From DATFVA01 sp963721075 (GTDB taxonomy: Bacteria; Bacteroidota; Ignavibacteria; Ignavibacteriales; Ignavibacteriaceae): DNA of 64,000 nucleotides. The stretch is taken from the NCBI GenBank assembly GCA_963721075.1, contig CAVRHV010000019.1, positions 269,787 to 333,786 on the forward strand, given 5' to 3'. Both the position numbers and the translations under genes were made by a program. The notes under the pieces were generated by a model. It worked only from the letters and a program-made list of their open reading frames with translations, searched no databases and had not been told where the DNA came from. This document shows positions 28,358 to 37,777 of this stretch, piece by piece. Within the stretch, counting starts at the first letter, position 1; every line of letters starts with the position of its first letter.

Positions 28358-29920
28358 ATGTTTAAACAGCACCCCAAAGGTTTGTACGTACTTTTCTTTA
28401 CCGAGATGTGGGAAAGATTCAGCTACTATGGAATGAGAGCTATTCTTTCTCTCTATATGATAAACGCGCTGATGTACGACAAAGCCTTCACTTCTTCTAT
28501 TTATGGATATTATACCGGTCTTGTTTACCTGACTCCGCTTTTAGGAGGATACGTCGCCGATAAGTACTGGGGAAACAGAAAATCCATAATCTGGGGTGGA
28601 ATAATAATGGCGCTTGGTCAGTTCGCACTCTCTTTCAGCGGATTTTTATATCATCCGCCGGTTGATCCTAATATAACCTATTCAGCTCTTACATTTAATC
28701 TTCAGCAGATCGTTTTCGTACTGGGTTTAACATTGCTGATAATAGGAAACGGCTTCTTCAAACCGAATATCTCTACAATGGTAGGTCAGCTTTATCCCGC
28801 AAGTTCGATCAGGTTGAGAGATTCAGCATTCACAATCTTTTATATGGGCATCAACCTTGGAGCATTATTCTCACCGATAGTTGCAGGAGGATTAGGAGAT
28901 ACAGGAAACCCAGCCGACTTTAAATGGGGATTTTTATCAGCCGGCGTTGGAATGATGATAGGATTAATCACTTTCTACTGGGGAAAGAATAAATTCCTTG
29001 TAACTCCTGAAGGTGAACAGATAGGACTTCCGCCCGCGAAGAAAACAAAAGAAGAGAAAAATGCAGAAGCTCCCGATTTTACAACAGGGCAGATCATGTT
29101 CGCAATCGGCTTGTTCCTTGCACTCTTCTTTATAATTTTATTCGGATTTAATGCCGATGTGATCAGTGCATTTATTTATTCTTCAATGATCGCTGTTCCC
29201 ACTCTCATAATCATTGATAAATCTTTAACCAAAGTCGAAAAGCAGAGAATAGCGGTAATTTACATACTTTCTTTCTTTGTGATTTTTTTCTGGTCTGCGT
29301 TTGAACAGGCAGGTGTGTCCTTAACATTCTTTGCGGAGGAACAGACAAACAGGGTGATCACCTGGCTGAATGACTTTGTAATACCGGCAAGTTTCTTCCA
29401 GTCTATCAATCCACTGGCTATAATGATCTTCGCACCTATTTTTGCTGGTATATGGACTAAACTGGGAGACAGAGGAAAAGAACCCTCGTCTCCTCTTAAA
29501 ATGGCAATAGGTCTGATGCTGCTTGCACTTGGTTTTGTTCTGCTGGTGATAGGTGCCAGACTAGCTGACACCGGTGTAAAAGTAAGTCCCCTCTGGCTGG
29601 TCGGAGCATATACGCTGCATACATTCGGTGAGCTCAGCCTCTCCCCTATCGGACTGTCGATGGTAACTAAACTGTCTCCGTTGAAGTTTTCATCCTTACT
29701 GATGGGTGTCTGGTTCCTTGCAAATGCCGCGGCCAATCTTCTTGCCGGTAAGCTCAGTACATTGTATCCTGAAGCAGGTCAAACAACATACTTGTTCGGT
29801 TTCGCGATAAATAACCTGGCTGATTTCTTCTTAATATTCGTCATCATGGCAGCAACTGCATCTCTCATCTTATTCCTGATATATAAGCTGCTCCTTAAGA
29901 TGATGCACGGCGTAACCTAA
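28358..29920 (+). CDS. POT/PTR family peptide transporter
   Basis: Proton-dependent oligopeptide transporter of the major facilitator superfamily, 520 residues with about 12-14 hydrophobic segments. Diagnostic pieces are FFTEMWERFSYYGMRAIL (ExxERFxYY motif), YTGLVYLTPLLGGYVADKYWG, GNGFFKPNISTMVGQLY, FTIFYMGINLGALFSP and the C-terminal half with FSALMGVWFLANAAAN-like FSSLLMGVWF. A GAGGTACTA ribosome site precedes the ATG, and a strong terminator follows the stop. It is expected to import di- and tripeptides at the inner membrane. Confidence 0.95.
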   Translation: MFKQHPKGLYVLFFTEMWERFSYYGMRAILSLYMINALMYDKAFTSSIYGYYTGLVYLTPLLGGYVADKYWGNRKSIIWGGIIMALGQFALSFSGFLYHPPVDPNITYSALTFNLQQIVFVLGLTLLIIGNGFFKPNISTMVGQLYPASSIRLRDSAFTIFYMGINLGALFSPIVAGGLGDTGNPADFKWGFLSAGVGMMIGLITFYWGKNKFLVTPEGEQIGLPPAKKTKEEKNAEAPDFTTGQIMFAIGLFLALFFIILFGFNADVISAFIYSSMIAVPTLIIIDKSLTKVEKQRIAVIYILSFFVIFFWSAFEQAGVSLTFFAEEQTNRVITWLNDFVIPASFFQSINPLAIMIFAPIFAGIWTKLGDRGKEPSSPLKMAIGLMLLALGFVLLVIGARLADTGVKVSPLWLVGAYTLHTFGELSLSPIGLSMVTKLSPLKFSSLLMGVWFLANAAANLLAGKLSTLYPEAGQTTYLFGFAINNLADFFLIFVIMAATASLILFLIYKLLLKMMHGVT

Positions 29921-29945
29921 AATCATTATATATGTTCTTTTAATG

Positions 29946-29986
29946 ATCCCCCGTTTCCTATTATGGATGCGGGGGATTATTTTTAC
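29946..29986 (+). terminator. Rho-independent terminator after the peptide transporter
   Basis: Stem ATCCCCCG (29946-29953) pairs with CGGGGGAT (29970-29977), separated by a 16-base loop, and is followed by a T-rich stretch (TATTTTTAC). It ends the peptide-transporter transcript just before the RqcH gene. Confidence 0.8.
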
Positions 29987-29991
29987 TTAAT

Positions 29992-31616
29992 ATGTATAAA
30001 AATTATTTCATACTAAATCGAATCGTTCTTGAATTGAACTCCGTCCTGAAGAATTCTGTAATATCAGAAATATATTCTCAGGAAAAGGATAAACTTGTTC
30101 TAAAGTGTGTGAATGGAATGGAAAAATTTATTGAGATATCTGTTAATCCGGGGGATCCTTACATTACTTTAAAAGATGATCTGCACAGAGCAAAGAAAAA
30201 TAGTATCGATTTCTTTTCAGAATACCTGCCGATAGTAATAAACGGATTTGAAATTTCCGATCACGACAGGTTGTTAAGAATTTCGGGTGATAAGATAAAT
30301 TTTTATTTCGCAATCAGAGGCAAATACACCAATGTATTCGTCCAGGAACCGGATGGAAATATTATCTCATTCAAAAGTGAAAATGATTCCTACCTCGAGG
30401 AATTCCGTGAAGAGATAAAAACTCATTCGTTTTTAAGCGGACAAAAGAAAATTGATTTCAGCGGGCCGGATCGTGAATTTGAAGATTACAGAAAAAAATA
30501 CCCTTTCCTTGGGAAGGAGATAATTACTGAGGCTAAATACCGTTTTGAGGAAAATGCAGGTCATAGCAGGTCTGATTATCTTGCAGAAATCACCGGAGAA
30601 TTACTGAATAATAATCCTGCTGTGTTTTTGTCCCCTAAAACCGGTGATGTTCATCTGGCAGTTGATACTTTCCACATCTTTCCGGCCGGGGAAATAAAAA
30701 AGTTTGATGAGTATTACAGAGGCGCTCAATTACTTTCTCGGAAGAAAATATTATCTGGAAGCTTTTTCTTCTAAAAGAAAAACAACTGAAAAGCACATTG
30801 AAAGAGAATTATCTAAATTATCATCCAAATTGAATGATCTGAAGGGAAGAATTGACCGTGGAAGCCGTGAAGAGGAGTACAATAAAATCGGGAACCTGCT
30901 GCTTATAAACCTGAATAAGATTCCGCCCAAGAGCAGTTCTGCAGATATTGAAGATATCTATGAAGATAACAAAAAAATAAAAGTTAAACTTGATCCCAAA
31001 TTATCACCGCAGAAAAATGCAGAATACTATTTCAACAAGGCGGGAAATGAAAAGACCGCATACAAAAAATCAAAAGAGCTTTTTGAGGATATTTCCGAAA
31101 ATTACAGCCGTCTGCAGCAGATAAAAGAAAGATTCCATAACCAGTGAATCCCTGGAAGAATTAAACAAAATAATGAAGGAGCTTAAAATTAAATCGGGTG
31201 AAAAAAAAGAGTTGACTGACGACATTAAATCAAAATTCAAGCATTATATCATTGACGGCAGGTACGATGTCTTCGTAGGAAAAGACAGTACGAATAATGA
31301 TCTGCTGACAATGAAATTTGCTAAACAGAATGATTACTGGTTTCACGCAAGGAGTGTTCCCGGCTCTCATGTTGTTTTAAAGGTTACAAATACTAAAGAA
31401 CCTGTTCCAAAGAACATTCTGAAGAATGCTGCGGCAATAGCCGCATACCATAGTAAAGCGAAGACAAGCGGACTTGCCCCTGTATCTTATACTTTCAAAA
31501 AATATGTTACAAAGAAAAAGGGTATGGAGCCAGGGAAAGTTATTTTGTTAAGGGAAGAAGTTCTTCTTGTCAAACCCGAAATACCTAAAAATTGTGAATA
31601 TATTTCAAGTGACTGA
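29992..31616 (+). CDS. rqcH: RqcH/NFACT-type ribosome quality control protein (two frameshifts)
   Basis: NFACT (FbpA) family protein of about 540 residues. In bacteria RqcH binds stalled 50S subunits and adds alanine tails to incomplete proteins. Frame 1 holds the NFACT-N domain (YFILNRIVLELNSVLKNSVISEIY...). Frame 2 (from about 30710) holds the helical coiled-coil middle (SITEALNYFLGRKYYLEAF..., ELSKLSSKLNDL). Frame 3 (from about 31136) holds the NFACT-R domain with YWFHARSVPGSHVVLK. Extra bases near 30709-30715 and in the CC at 31134-31136 account for both breaks; removing them gives ...FIT(S)ESLEEL and SITEAL. All pieces together have the normal length. Confidence 0.88.
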
Positions 31617-31620
31617 CCCG

Positions 31621-31971
31621 TTATTTTTTATTCGCAGTATATTTTATTATTTCGGCTTTTTCAATTGTGATAAGTCCCCCGCTGCCTGCCTCTTCGAAAA
31701 TGTTATCCAGCACCGGCAGAAATTGTTCTATTTTAGTCACTTCATCAACAATCTCGATTATTAATGGCATATCCTCCGAGAGACGAAGTATTTTTGCGGT
31801 ATGGATCCTGCTGCTCCCACCGAATCCCATTATTCCCTTAAAAACTGTGGCTCCGGCCAGTCCGGCTTTTCTGGCTTCAAGCACAATCTTTTCATAGACA
31901 GGGCTGCTTCCTGATTTATCACTTTCACCAACAAAAATTCTGAGCAGTTTCGCATCACCGTTGATATGCAT
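31621..31971 (-). CDS. DUF190 (UPF0166) family protein
   Basis: 116-residue protein from the Met at 31971, preceded by GGAG at 7 nt. The pattern DAKLLRIFVGESD, YEKIVLEARKAGLAGATVFKGIMGFG and LPLIIEIVDEVTKIEQFLPVLD is typical of DUF190, a PII-like fold protein. DUF190 genes commonly sit beside crcB (fluoride export), as here: crcB ends 4 nt inside this start. A regulatory or accessory role in fluoride handling is inferred from that context. The reading frame opens upstream, but the family begins at 31971. Confidence 0.88.
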   Translation of the reverse strand: MHINGDAKLLRIFVGESDKSGSSPVYEKIVLEARKAGLAGATVFKGIMGFGGSSRIHTAKILRLSEDMPLIIEIVDEVTKIEQFLPVLDNIFEEAGSGGLITIEKAEIIKYTANKK

Positions 31972-31973
31972 TT

Positions 31974-32351
31974 TTAACTCCAGACTTTTGAAATAAAGTA
32001 AGCCAGTGTAATACCTGCGAGACAAAGAGATAGGTTCAATAGAATATTCAAGAGACCCGGAATGATCTGGGAATCTTTGAGCAGATTAATTGTCTCAAGA
32101 GAAAAGGTAGAGAATGTTGTAAAACCTCCGCAGAATCCCACCGCAAGGAATAGTCTTAGACCGGGAGTTATAAGCTCCTTATCATCAAACATAAAGATGA
32201 TAACTCCCAGGATAAAACTGCCGATTACATTTACTGCAAGAGTGCCGTAAGGAAAAGTAGCAGGCAGAAATTTGTAGGTTATATTGCTCACCCAGTAGCG
32301 AAGACCTCCACCCAGAGCTGCGCCGAGAGATACTATAAGGTAATTCATCAT
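31974..32351 (-). CDS. crcB: Fluoride channel CrcB/Fluc
   Basis: Small dual-topology fluoride exporter of 125 residues with four hydrophobic helices. The motifs GAALGGGLRYWVS, FPYGTLAVNVIGSFILG and VGFCGGFTTFSTFSLE are characteristic; the central polar track (N, T, S, F residues) is intact. The start is taken at the ATGATG at 32351/32348. It overlaps the preceding aminotransferase in a different frame and is coupled to DUF190 downstream. No fluoride riboswitch was found upstream. Confidence 0.92.
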   Translation of the reverse strand: MMNYLIVSLGAALGGGLRYWVSNITYKFLPATFPYGTLAVNVIGSFILGVIIFMFDDKELITPGLRLFLAVGFCGGFTTFSTFSLETINLLKDSQIIPGLLNILLNLSLCLAGITLAYFISKVWS

Positions 32352-33651
32352 TTTTTGGTCCCCAGCCATTCACAAACAGATCGATTGCTTCTAAGGTACT
32401 TCCGCAGTAGGTATCAAGGAATTCCCCGTTAATATCCTTCCCGGATTTCAATTGTTCAATTGCAGCTATGGCGCTGGTGCCATCAAAATCTACATAAGCT
32501 ATCCTTGCAGTCAATTCTTCCGGCGGGCGTCCGAAAGCAGAACCGGGCAGCATTGCTACTCCTGTATCTTTGAGGATCTTTTCGCACAGAGCTTTGCTTG
32601 ATCTTATACCTTCCGATTCAAGTCTTTCTTTATACGGTGAGAAATCAGGAAAAAGGTAAAAAGCTCCGTCGGGTTGGGCCACTTCAAGTCCCGCATCCCG
32701 GAGTTTTGAAATAATACGGGTGCATAGTTTCTCAAGTATCCATCTGCTGTTCCACAAATATCTTTCAATCTTCAATCCGCCCTGGAAAGCTCTGACTGCA
32801 GCGTATTGGATCGGGGCACTGGTAGCCGTAAAAGTCTCACTCGCAACTGCTGCCATTGCATCAAGAAGCCATTTCAGTGAAGGCGGAAATGTAAATGTCC
32901 CGAGTCTCCACCCCCCTGCTCCGCACCATTTACTCAATCCTCCGCTGATGATTGTTCCTTCAGGATAGTACTTGGCGATTGAGGTATGCTTTCCCTTAAA
33001 ATGAAGTTCTCCATAAATTTCATCTGATAATAATATTATCCTGTGCTTCTCAGCGACCCTTGCAATCTCTTTAAGTTCGTCTTTTGTATATGAAACTCCG
33101 CTCGGATTTGCCGGGTAATTCAAAATTACAATTCTCGGGCGAAGGGGGTCATCTTTGCACACAGCCTGAAGTTCATCCGGCATCAGCTTCCACCCGTTTT
33201 CCCCCTGGGTTGGGATCCATCTTACGTGTCTCCCTATTATCTGTGCCTGTGGAGCATATGAAACCCAGCTGGGTGTGGGAATTACAAGATCGCCGTAATA
33301 GACAAACTGCAGGAGAAACATCAGTTCTTTTGAACCGGGACCAATCAGAACATCTTCGGCGTTGTGACAGATATTCTGTTTTCTGCAGTAATACTGTGCT
33401 ACGGCTTCCCTTAAAGTGTACAACCCTTTCACCGGAAGATAATCTTTCTGGAATGCATTGGCTTTCAATGCATCTACTACAGATTGGGGAACCGGGAATG
33501 GTGATTGCCCCAACCCTAGCTTATAGATCCTTCTGCCGTTTGTTTTGAGGTTGTTGCTTTCTTCGTTTATTGCGAGAGTTGCTGATTGAGGGATACCGCG
33601 GACATTTAAATTAAGATTTACTTCGGGAGAATGGTTTTTATTATTTCGCAT
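32185..33651 (-). CDS. Pyridoxal-phosphate aminotransferase class I/II
   Basis: Fold-type I aminotransferase, likely aspartate/aromatic-type. Visible motifs: IYKLGLGQSPFPVP, NYPANPSGVSYT (substrate/PLP Asn), LLSDEIYGELHF and the lysine site SGGLSKWCGAGGWRLG, then DGAFYLFPDF. As written the frame runs on to 32185 and overlaps almost half of crcB, which is unusual. The recognisable part ends about ...AIDLFVNGWGPK near 32350. One missing A in the run at 32351-32356 would close the protein there (..GPKK then stop), overlapping the crcB ATG. I therefore read the last 55 codons as probable run-on. The substrate is not determined. Confidence 0.82.
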   Translation of the reverse strand: MRNNKNHSPEVNLNLNVRGIPQSATLAINEESNNLKTNGRRIYKLGLGQSPFPVPQSVVDALKANAFQKDYLPVKGLYTLREAVAQYYCRKQNICHNAEDVLIGPGSKELMFLLQFVYYGDLVIPTPSWVSYAPQAQIIGRHVRWIPTQGENGWKLMPDELQAVCKDDPLRPRIVILNYPANPSGVSYTKDELKEIARVAEKHRIILLSDEIYGELHFKGKHTSIAKYYPEGTIISGGLSKWCGAGGWRLGTFTFPPSLKWLLDAMAAVASETFTATSAPIQYAAVRAFQGGLKIERYLWNSRWILEKLCTRIISKLRDAGLEVAQPDGAFYLFPDFSPYKERLESEGIRSSKALCEKILKDTGVAMLPGSAFGRPPEELTARIAYVDFDGTSAIAAIEQLKSGKDINGEFLDTYCGSTLEAIDLFVNGWGPKNDELPYSISRRSSGWRSSLLGEQYNLQISACYFSLRHSCSKCNRQFYPGSYHLYV

Positions 33652-34215
33652 TGTGCCGGTAAAGTTTCAAATAATATCGCTGTTAAAATTAACTCATTTG
33701 CAGCAAATATCAATTAACCGTGATCATATTTTTATCAGACCCTCCTTGCCATTTGTTTTCGAATCAATCAATATCTTGTGAACAGTCTATTATCAGCTTA
33801 AGTAAATTTTACATAATTGCTGAATATTTAAACACTATTTCGCACGATCTTAAATATTTGCTAAAATATATTCATTTCTTTTTAACAATTATTCAAATAT
33901 GGCATATATTTATTTGCTACTATACAATCATTTGATTATTATCTTTTTAACAGCGGAGCACCTCACTTCTAAATTTTCCTGAGGACATTTCGGACATAAT
34001 TCATCTATAAAAAACAGAAACGAGGGAACAGTTATCTGCTTTTTTTATACAGCGTTTTATGCTCCTGCCGAATTTGCAATAACGGTTAAAATATCATCCT
34101 CAGGAATGATTACAGGTGTAGGACCGTACCCAATTTACGATGATATCCCGCCTTAGTTCATCTTCCCCTTTCACAGTTTATAAACCAGGTCAAATTTTTA
34201 TTTTATGGAGGGAAC
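33652..34215. other. Intergenic region upstream of the multicopper oxidase
   Basis: About 560 bases, strongly AT-rich in its first half (33720-33950). Near 33960-34160 short reading frames without start codons appear, one reading PAEFAITVKISSSGM then ITGVGPYPIYDDIPP and stop at about 34156; it may be a degraded gene end. The last bases before the oxidase carry the GGAGGG ribosome site at 34206. No clear repeat or tRNA seen. Confidence 0.5.
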
Positions 34216-36447
34216 ATGTGCAAAATGAAACAAATTAATTTTTTAACAGTATTGCTGTTTTTGATTTTCGGCAGTAATACTCTTTTTTCTCAATTACTTG
34301 ACCCCTCAACACAAACAAAATTTGTTAATCCAATGCCAGTAGTAAAGGATGCTGGACTGAGGGTTGATCTAACTTCTGGTGGAGAGGACATTGTGGTTCA
34401 AATGAAAGAGACTACACAATTTCTAGGATTGAAAGATCCTTATACTAATACTCCTCTCATGACAACTGTATGGGGATACCAGTTTCCGGGATTGCCGACA
34501 CATTATCCAAGTCCTACAATAGTTGCCAAGAAAAACAAAAAAGTTTTTATAGAATGGCGCAGCGATGACCTTCCCGGGCAGTTTCTGCCGGTTGATGCCA
34601 GCTTGCATATGGCACATCCAGAACCACCCTTATTACCCACAAGGTCTGATACCATACAATGGGTCAGAGACTGGTATGATGCGGGTAACGTTCCTACAGT
34701 TGCTCACCTCCATGGGGGGCATACAGAATCTGCAAGCGATGGATTACCAGAAGCATGGTTTACTCAAGACGGTGGAGAGTTAGGTGAGCATGGTGCTTAT
34801 TGGATGAAACAGAGATATCAGTATGATAACACTCAGGAATCAGCAACACTTTGGTACCATGATCATGCATTAGGAATAACAAGATTAAATGTATACGCAG
34901 GACTCGCAGGATTCTATTTATTGAGGGATGATAACGAGGAAAAATTGATACGACAGAATGTATTACCAGGTGGAGATTACGAGATTGAGATCGTTATTCA
35001 GGACAGGGATTTTTATGAGAACGGGCAGCTATTTTGGCCTGCCTATCCTGATGATCCCCAAAATAGTATCTGGGATCCTTATGATGATTTTATTAATGGG
35101 GAAGGTGCCACCTTACCAGAATCAGATTTCCCGGGTGGTGGAGCAACGGCCCTTGCTGAATTCTTCGGTGATTATATCCTCGTTAATGGTATGGCATGGC
35201 CGAAGTTAGATGTTGAGCCCCGTAAATATCGTTTTCGCCTACTGAATGGCTCTGACTCACGTTTTTATCTTTTGGAGTTGAGAGATTCAGATGATGAAGA
35301 TTATGACGAGGGAACAGGGCACAGCTTCCTGCAAATTGGAACGGATGATGGGTTACTTGCCCGGCCTGTGGCTCTGAATCAGTTGCTTATAGCTCCTGGC
35401 GAGAGGATGGATCTCGTCGTTGATTTTTCCGACTTTGAAGAAGGCGATCATCTATATCTGAGAAACTTTGGTCCCGATGAACCTTACGGTGGCGGTGAGC
35501 CGGGTGACGATTTCGATGCAGCTGACGAAAATACAACAGGTCAGATAATGATGTTTGATGTCAGTAAGCCGTTTAATAATTCAATACCAGATGCCAGAGT
35601 AAAAGAAAACAGTAGGCTGAGACAAAATATCATGCCTTTAGTACAGGAGGGACCAACAAGACAATTGGCTTTGTTTGAGGGAACTGACGAATATGGAAGA
35701 CTAATGCCAATGTTAGGAACATTAGCAGATGGTTCATTAACCTGGAGTGATGAAATTACTGAAAATCCCGAGTATAAGACTAATGAGGTTTGGGAAGTAT
35801 ATAATTCGACTGGAGATGCACACCCGATTCACTTACATTTGGTCGCTTTCCAAATAATTAACCGTGAAAAAATTGAAAGTTATAATTCCGCTACAAAAGA
35901 CCAGTTATCACACAGTGGGGCACCAATACACGGCGGTCAAATATCAGATGTTGTACTTTCAGGAAATCCCAGAGAGCCGGCCGAAAATGAGAAGGGTTGG
36001 AAAGATACAGCTGTAATGTTACCTGGAGAAGTAACAAGGGTAATCGCACGTTTTGATCTACTGGGACGGTATGTATGGCATTGCCATATTCTCTCCCACG
36101 AGGATCACGAAATGATGCGTCCGTTCGAGGTAATACCTAAAACTCATCCCAAAGTTGCTTCAAATGCTTTGGCTAGTGTAACAGAGTTTAAACTCGATCA
36201 GAATTTCCCTAACCCGTTCAATCCAACTACAACAATCAACTTCTCTATACCTAAAGAAAACACATTTACTTCACTGAAGATATTTAATTCTCTTGGTGAA
36301 GAGGTCGGAACCTTGCTTAACCAAGTGATTCCTGCCGGAAATCATGAAGTTCATTTTGATGCATCTGCTTTATCAAGCGGTGTTTATTTCTACGTTTTGA
36401 AATCCGGTAGTTATGTTGATTCGAAGAAGATGATCCTGATGAAGTAA
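34216..36447 (+). CDS. Secreted multicopper oxidase with T9SS sorting domain
   Basis: Exported multicopper oxidase (CotA/bilirubin-oxidase-like) of 743 residues. A signal peptide (LLFLIFGSNTLFSQ region) leads. Copper ligands: HLHGGH (His164, 166, 169), WYHDH (His215, 217), HPIHLH (His536, 539, 541) and WHCHILSHEDHEMM, with Cys623, His628 and Met633 as type 1 site. The last 80 or so residues (from LDQNFPNPFNPTTTINFS) form the type A T9SS sorting domain. Such enzymes oxidise phenolics, bilirubin or Mn(II)/Cu(I); the substrate is unknown. The ATG at 34216 has GGAGGG 4 nt away; a second Met is at 34225. The gene stands alone with a terminator after it. Confidence 0.93.
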   Translation: MCKMKQINFLTVLLFLIFGSNTLFSQLLDPSTQTKFVNPMPVVKDAGLRVDLTSGGEDIVVQMKETTQFLGLKDPYTNTPLMTTVWGYQFPGLPTHYPSPTIVAKKNKKVFIEWRSDDLPGQFLPVDASLHMAHPEPPLLPTRSDTIQWVRDWYDAGNVPTVAHLHGGHTESASDGLPEAWFTQDGGELGEHGAYWMKQRYQYDNTQESATLWYHDHALGITRLNVYAGLAGFYLLRDDNEEKLIRQNVLPGGDYEIEIVIQDRDFYENGQLFWPAYPDDPQNSIWDPYDDFINGEGATLPESDFPGGGATALAEFFGDYILVNGMAWPKLDVEPRKYRFRLLNGSDSRFYLLELRDSDDEDYDEGTGHSFLQIGTDDGLLARPVALNQLLIAPGERMDLVVDFSDFEEGDHLYLRNFGPDEPYGGGEPGDDFDAADENTTGQIMMFDVSKPFNNSIPDARVKENSRLRQNIMPLVQEGPTRQLALFEGTDEYGRLMPMLGTLADGSLTWSDEITENPEYKTNEVWEVYNSTGDAHPIHLHLVAFQIINREKIESYNSATKDQLSHSGAPIHGGQISDVVLSGNPREPAENEKGWKDTAVMLPGEVTRVIARFDLLGRYVWHCHILSHEDHEMMRPFEVIPKTHPKVASNALASVTEFKLDQNFPNPFNPTTTINFSIPKENTFTSLKIFNSLGEEVGTLLNQVIPAGNHEVHFDASALSSGVYFYVLKSGSYVDSKKMILMK

Positions 36448-36454
36448 TTCTTAT

Positions 36455-36507
36455 GGCTGTCTTAAATTAAAGTCATTTCTTTACTTTGAGACAGCCTCTC
36501 TCTTTTC
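36455..36507 (+). terminator. Hairpin terminator after the multicopper oxidase
   Basis: Stem GGCTGTCT (36455-36462) pairs with AGACAGCC (36489-36496), extended by AAATTAAAG pairing partly with CTTTACTTT, and is followed by TCTCTCTTTTC. It lies between two convergent genes and could serve both. Confidence 0.7.
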
Positions 36508-36521
36508 TAAATGGCAGGTTA

Positions 36522-36833
36522 TTACATCTGAACTATTTCTGAAACTTCGAGTGAACCACCTATTTCAAGAAAAGGACATGCTTTTGCTGTATTTATTGCA
36601 TCTTCTATTGAATCAGCCTTTAGGATAGTATATCCCGACATAGCTGTACCGCTTCTATCCAGCACCTTCCCTTCAGGGGTTATAGTATGGGTATATCTGA
36701 ACGGGTTGGCAGGACTGACAGCAGAATCACCCAATGAAGCTAACCATTCTTTGTATTTAGCAAAATGTCTTTGTCCTTCTTCCTTGCTTGAAGGCTGGTT
36801 ACCACCCAGGTATACAATGATATACTGCGGCAT
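36522..36833 (-). CDS. YCII-related protein
   Basis: 103-residue dimeric alpha-beta barrel-type protein. The pattern MPQYIIVYLGG, HFAKYKEWLASLGDSAVSPANPF and ILKADSIEDAINTAKACPFLEIGGSLEVSEI matches YciI/PhnB-like proteins, which include small oxidoreductase-like or unassigned enzymes. Function here unknown. It converges with the oxidase gene and is followed upstream by the acyltransferase-like gene on the same strand. Confidence 0.85.
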   Translation of the reverse strand: MPQYIIVYLGGNQPSSKEEGQRHFAKYKEWLASLGDSAVSPANPFRYTHTITPEGKVLDRSGTAMSGYTILKADSIEDAINTAKACPFLEIGGSLEVSEIVQM

Positions 36834-36932
36834 AAATATTTATCCCTTAAATAGATTTTGAAATTTGTGTTGGATCTGAACTCTAATAATAAAATACTTA
36901 ATTAATAAATCTAAATACAGAAAAAGTTGGAG

Positions 36933-37730
36933 TTATTTAACCTGCCCCGGAAGTGAGGTAATAATGTTTCCTTCTTTAATTATTTCGATTAACCTGTTGA
37001 GGAAACGTGTTGCAGGAGCTCCATCGATAATATCATGATCAAAAGATGCTGTCAGTGAGAGATGTTCTTTGTTTACAAATTTACCATTATCCTCTACCAC
37101 TTTATCACTGATGCTGCCGACAGTTATAAGGACTGTTCCGCTGCCATGCGGTATAAACCATATACCCTCTTTGCTGTACATACCAATAGCTGTAACTCCT
37201 ATCTTTCCATATGTTTTAGCCATAGATATATTTTGATCTGCAATCCTGACGAAAAGCTTAAGCAGGATCTTAGGAATAAACCGGATCCAGCTGATTCCCG
37301 TCATCTCCCCTATTTTATCGTTCCGGGAATCCTTTGCAGCTTTTATTTCCTGACTTATCTGACTGACTGATTTAGTTTCAGCATTTTTTATTGTAACAGG
37401 TTCGGGAATGTTTTCTCCTGCGATCTCTTTTTCAACCAGCACACTGATGTTTATCTCATCCAGGAAGATTTGTTTGTTCCCCTTAAGAAAAGAATTAACA
37501 TAGGGATTCTCCCTAACAGCCTGAGCCAGACAGGCTGCTATATAAGCAGTAAAGGAAAGTTTTTGTTTAGTTGCATTAAAATAGTCTGCTAACAATCTGC
37601 GGGGTCCCGACACATCAATTTCCGTAAAAGCATGTATCGTATTTTTCTCGCTTGTGACTGAGGCTGAAGCGATTACAGTTCTCCTGCCCATACTTAATTT
37701 CTTGCTATGGAAGCCTTTGTTGTTCTTCAT
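36933..37730 (-). CDS. 2-oxoacid dehydrogenase E2-type acyltransferase domain protein
   Basis: 265-residue protein that consists only of the catalytic trimer domain of dihydrolipoamide acyltransferases. The active-site motif HxxxDG is present as FDHDIIDG (His232, Asp236), and RFLNRLIEIIKE follows as in E2 proteins. No lipoyl domain, no peripheral-subunit binding domain and no E1 or E3 genes are nearby. Such stand-alone domains are found in several bacteria without defined function and may act on acyl-CoA. The N-terminus begins SMGRRTVIASASVTSEKNTIHAFTEID. Confidence 0.83.
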   Translation of the reverse strand: MKNNKGFHSKKLSMGRRTVIASASVTSEKNTIHAFTEIDVSGPRRLLADYFNATKQKLSFTAYIAACLAQAVRENPYVNSFLKGNKQIFLDEINISVLVEKEIAGENIPEPVTIKNAETKSVSQISQEIKAAKDSRNDKIGEMTGISWIRFIPKILLKLFVRIADQNISMAKTYGKIGVTAIGMYSKEGIWFIPHGSGTVLITVGSISDKVVEDNGKFVNKEHLSLTASFDHDIIDGAPATRFLNRLIEIIKEGNIITSLPGQVK

Positions 37731-37777
37731 TGATTACAAGGAAGTTTTTAACGCTATCATTCTTTGCTATACAATTT

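Noticed and set aside
29260..29736. Minus-strand frame of 158 codons opposite the peptide transporter
   Set aside because: Shadow of the POT transporter; no ribosome site.
33084..33548. Plus-strand frame of 154 codons opposite the aminotransferase
   Set aside because: Antisense shadow of a conserved gene.
31971..33700. Fluoride riboswitch for crcB
   Set aside because: crcB is translationally coupled to the preceding gene and no fluoride-riboswitch-like fold was recognised before the unit.
33720..33935. Plus-strand open frame of 71 codons in an AT-rich spacer
   Set aside because: No ribosome site or family match; composition is typical of random AT-rich DNA.
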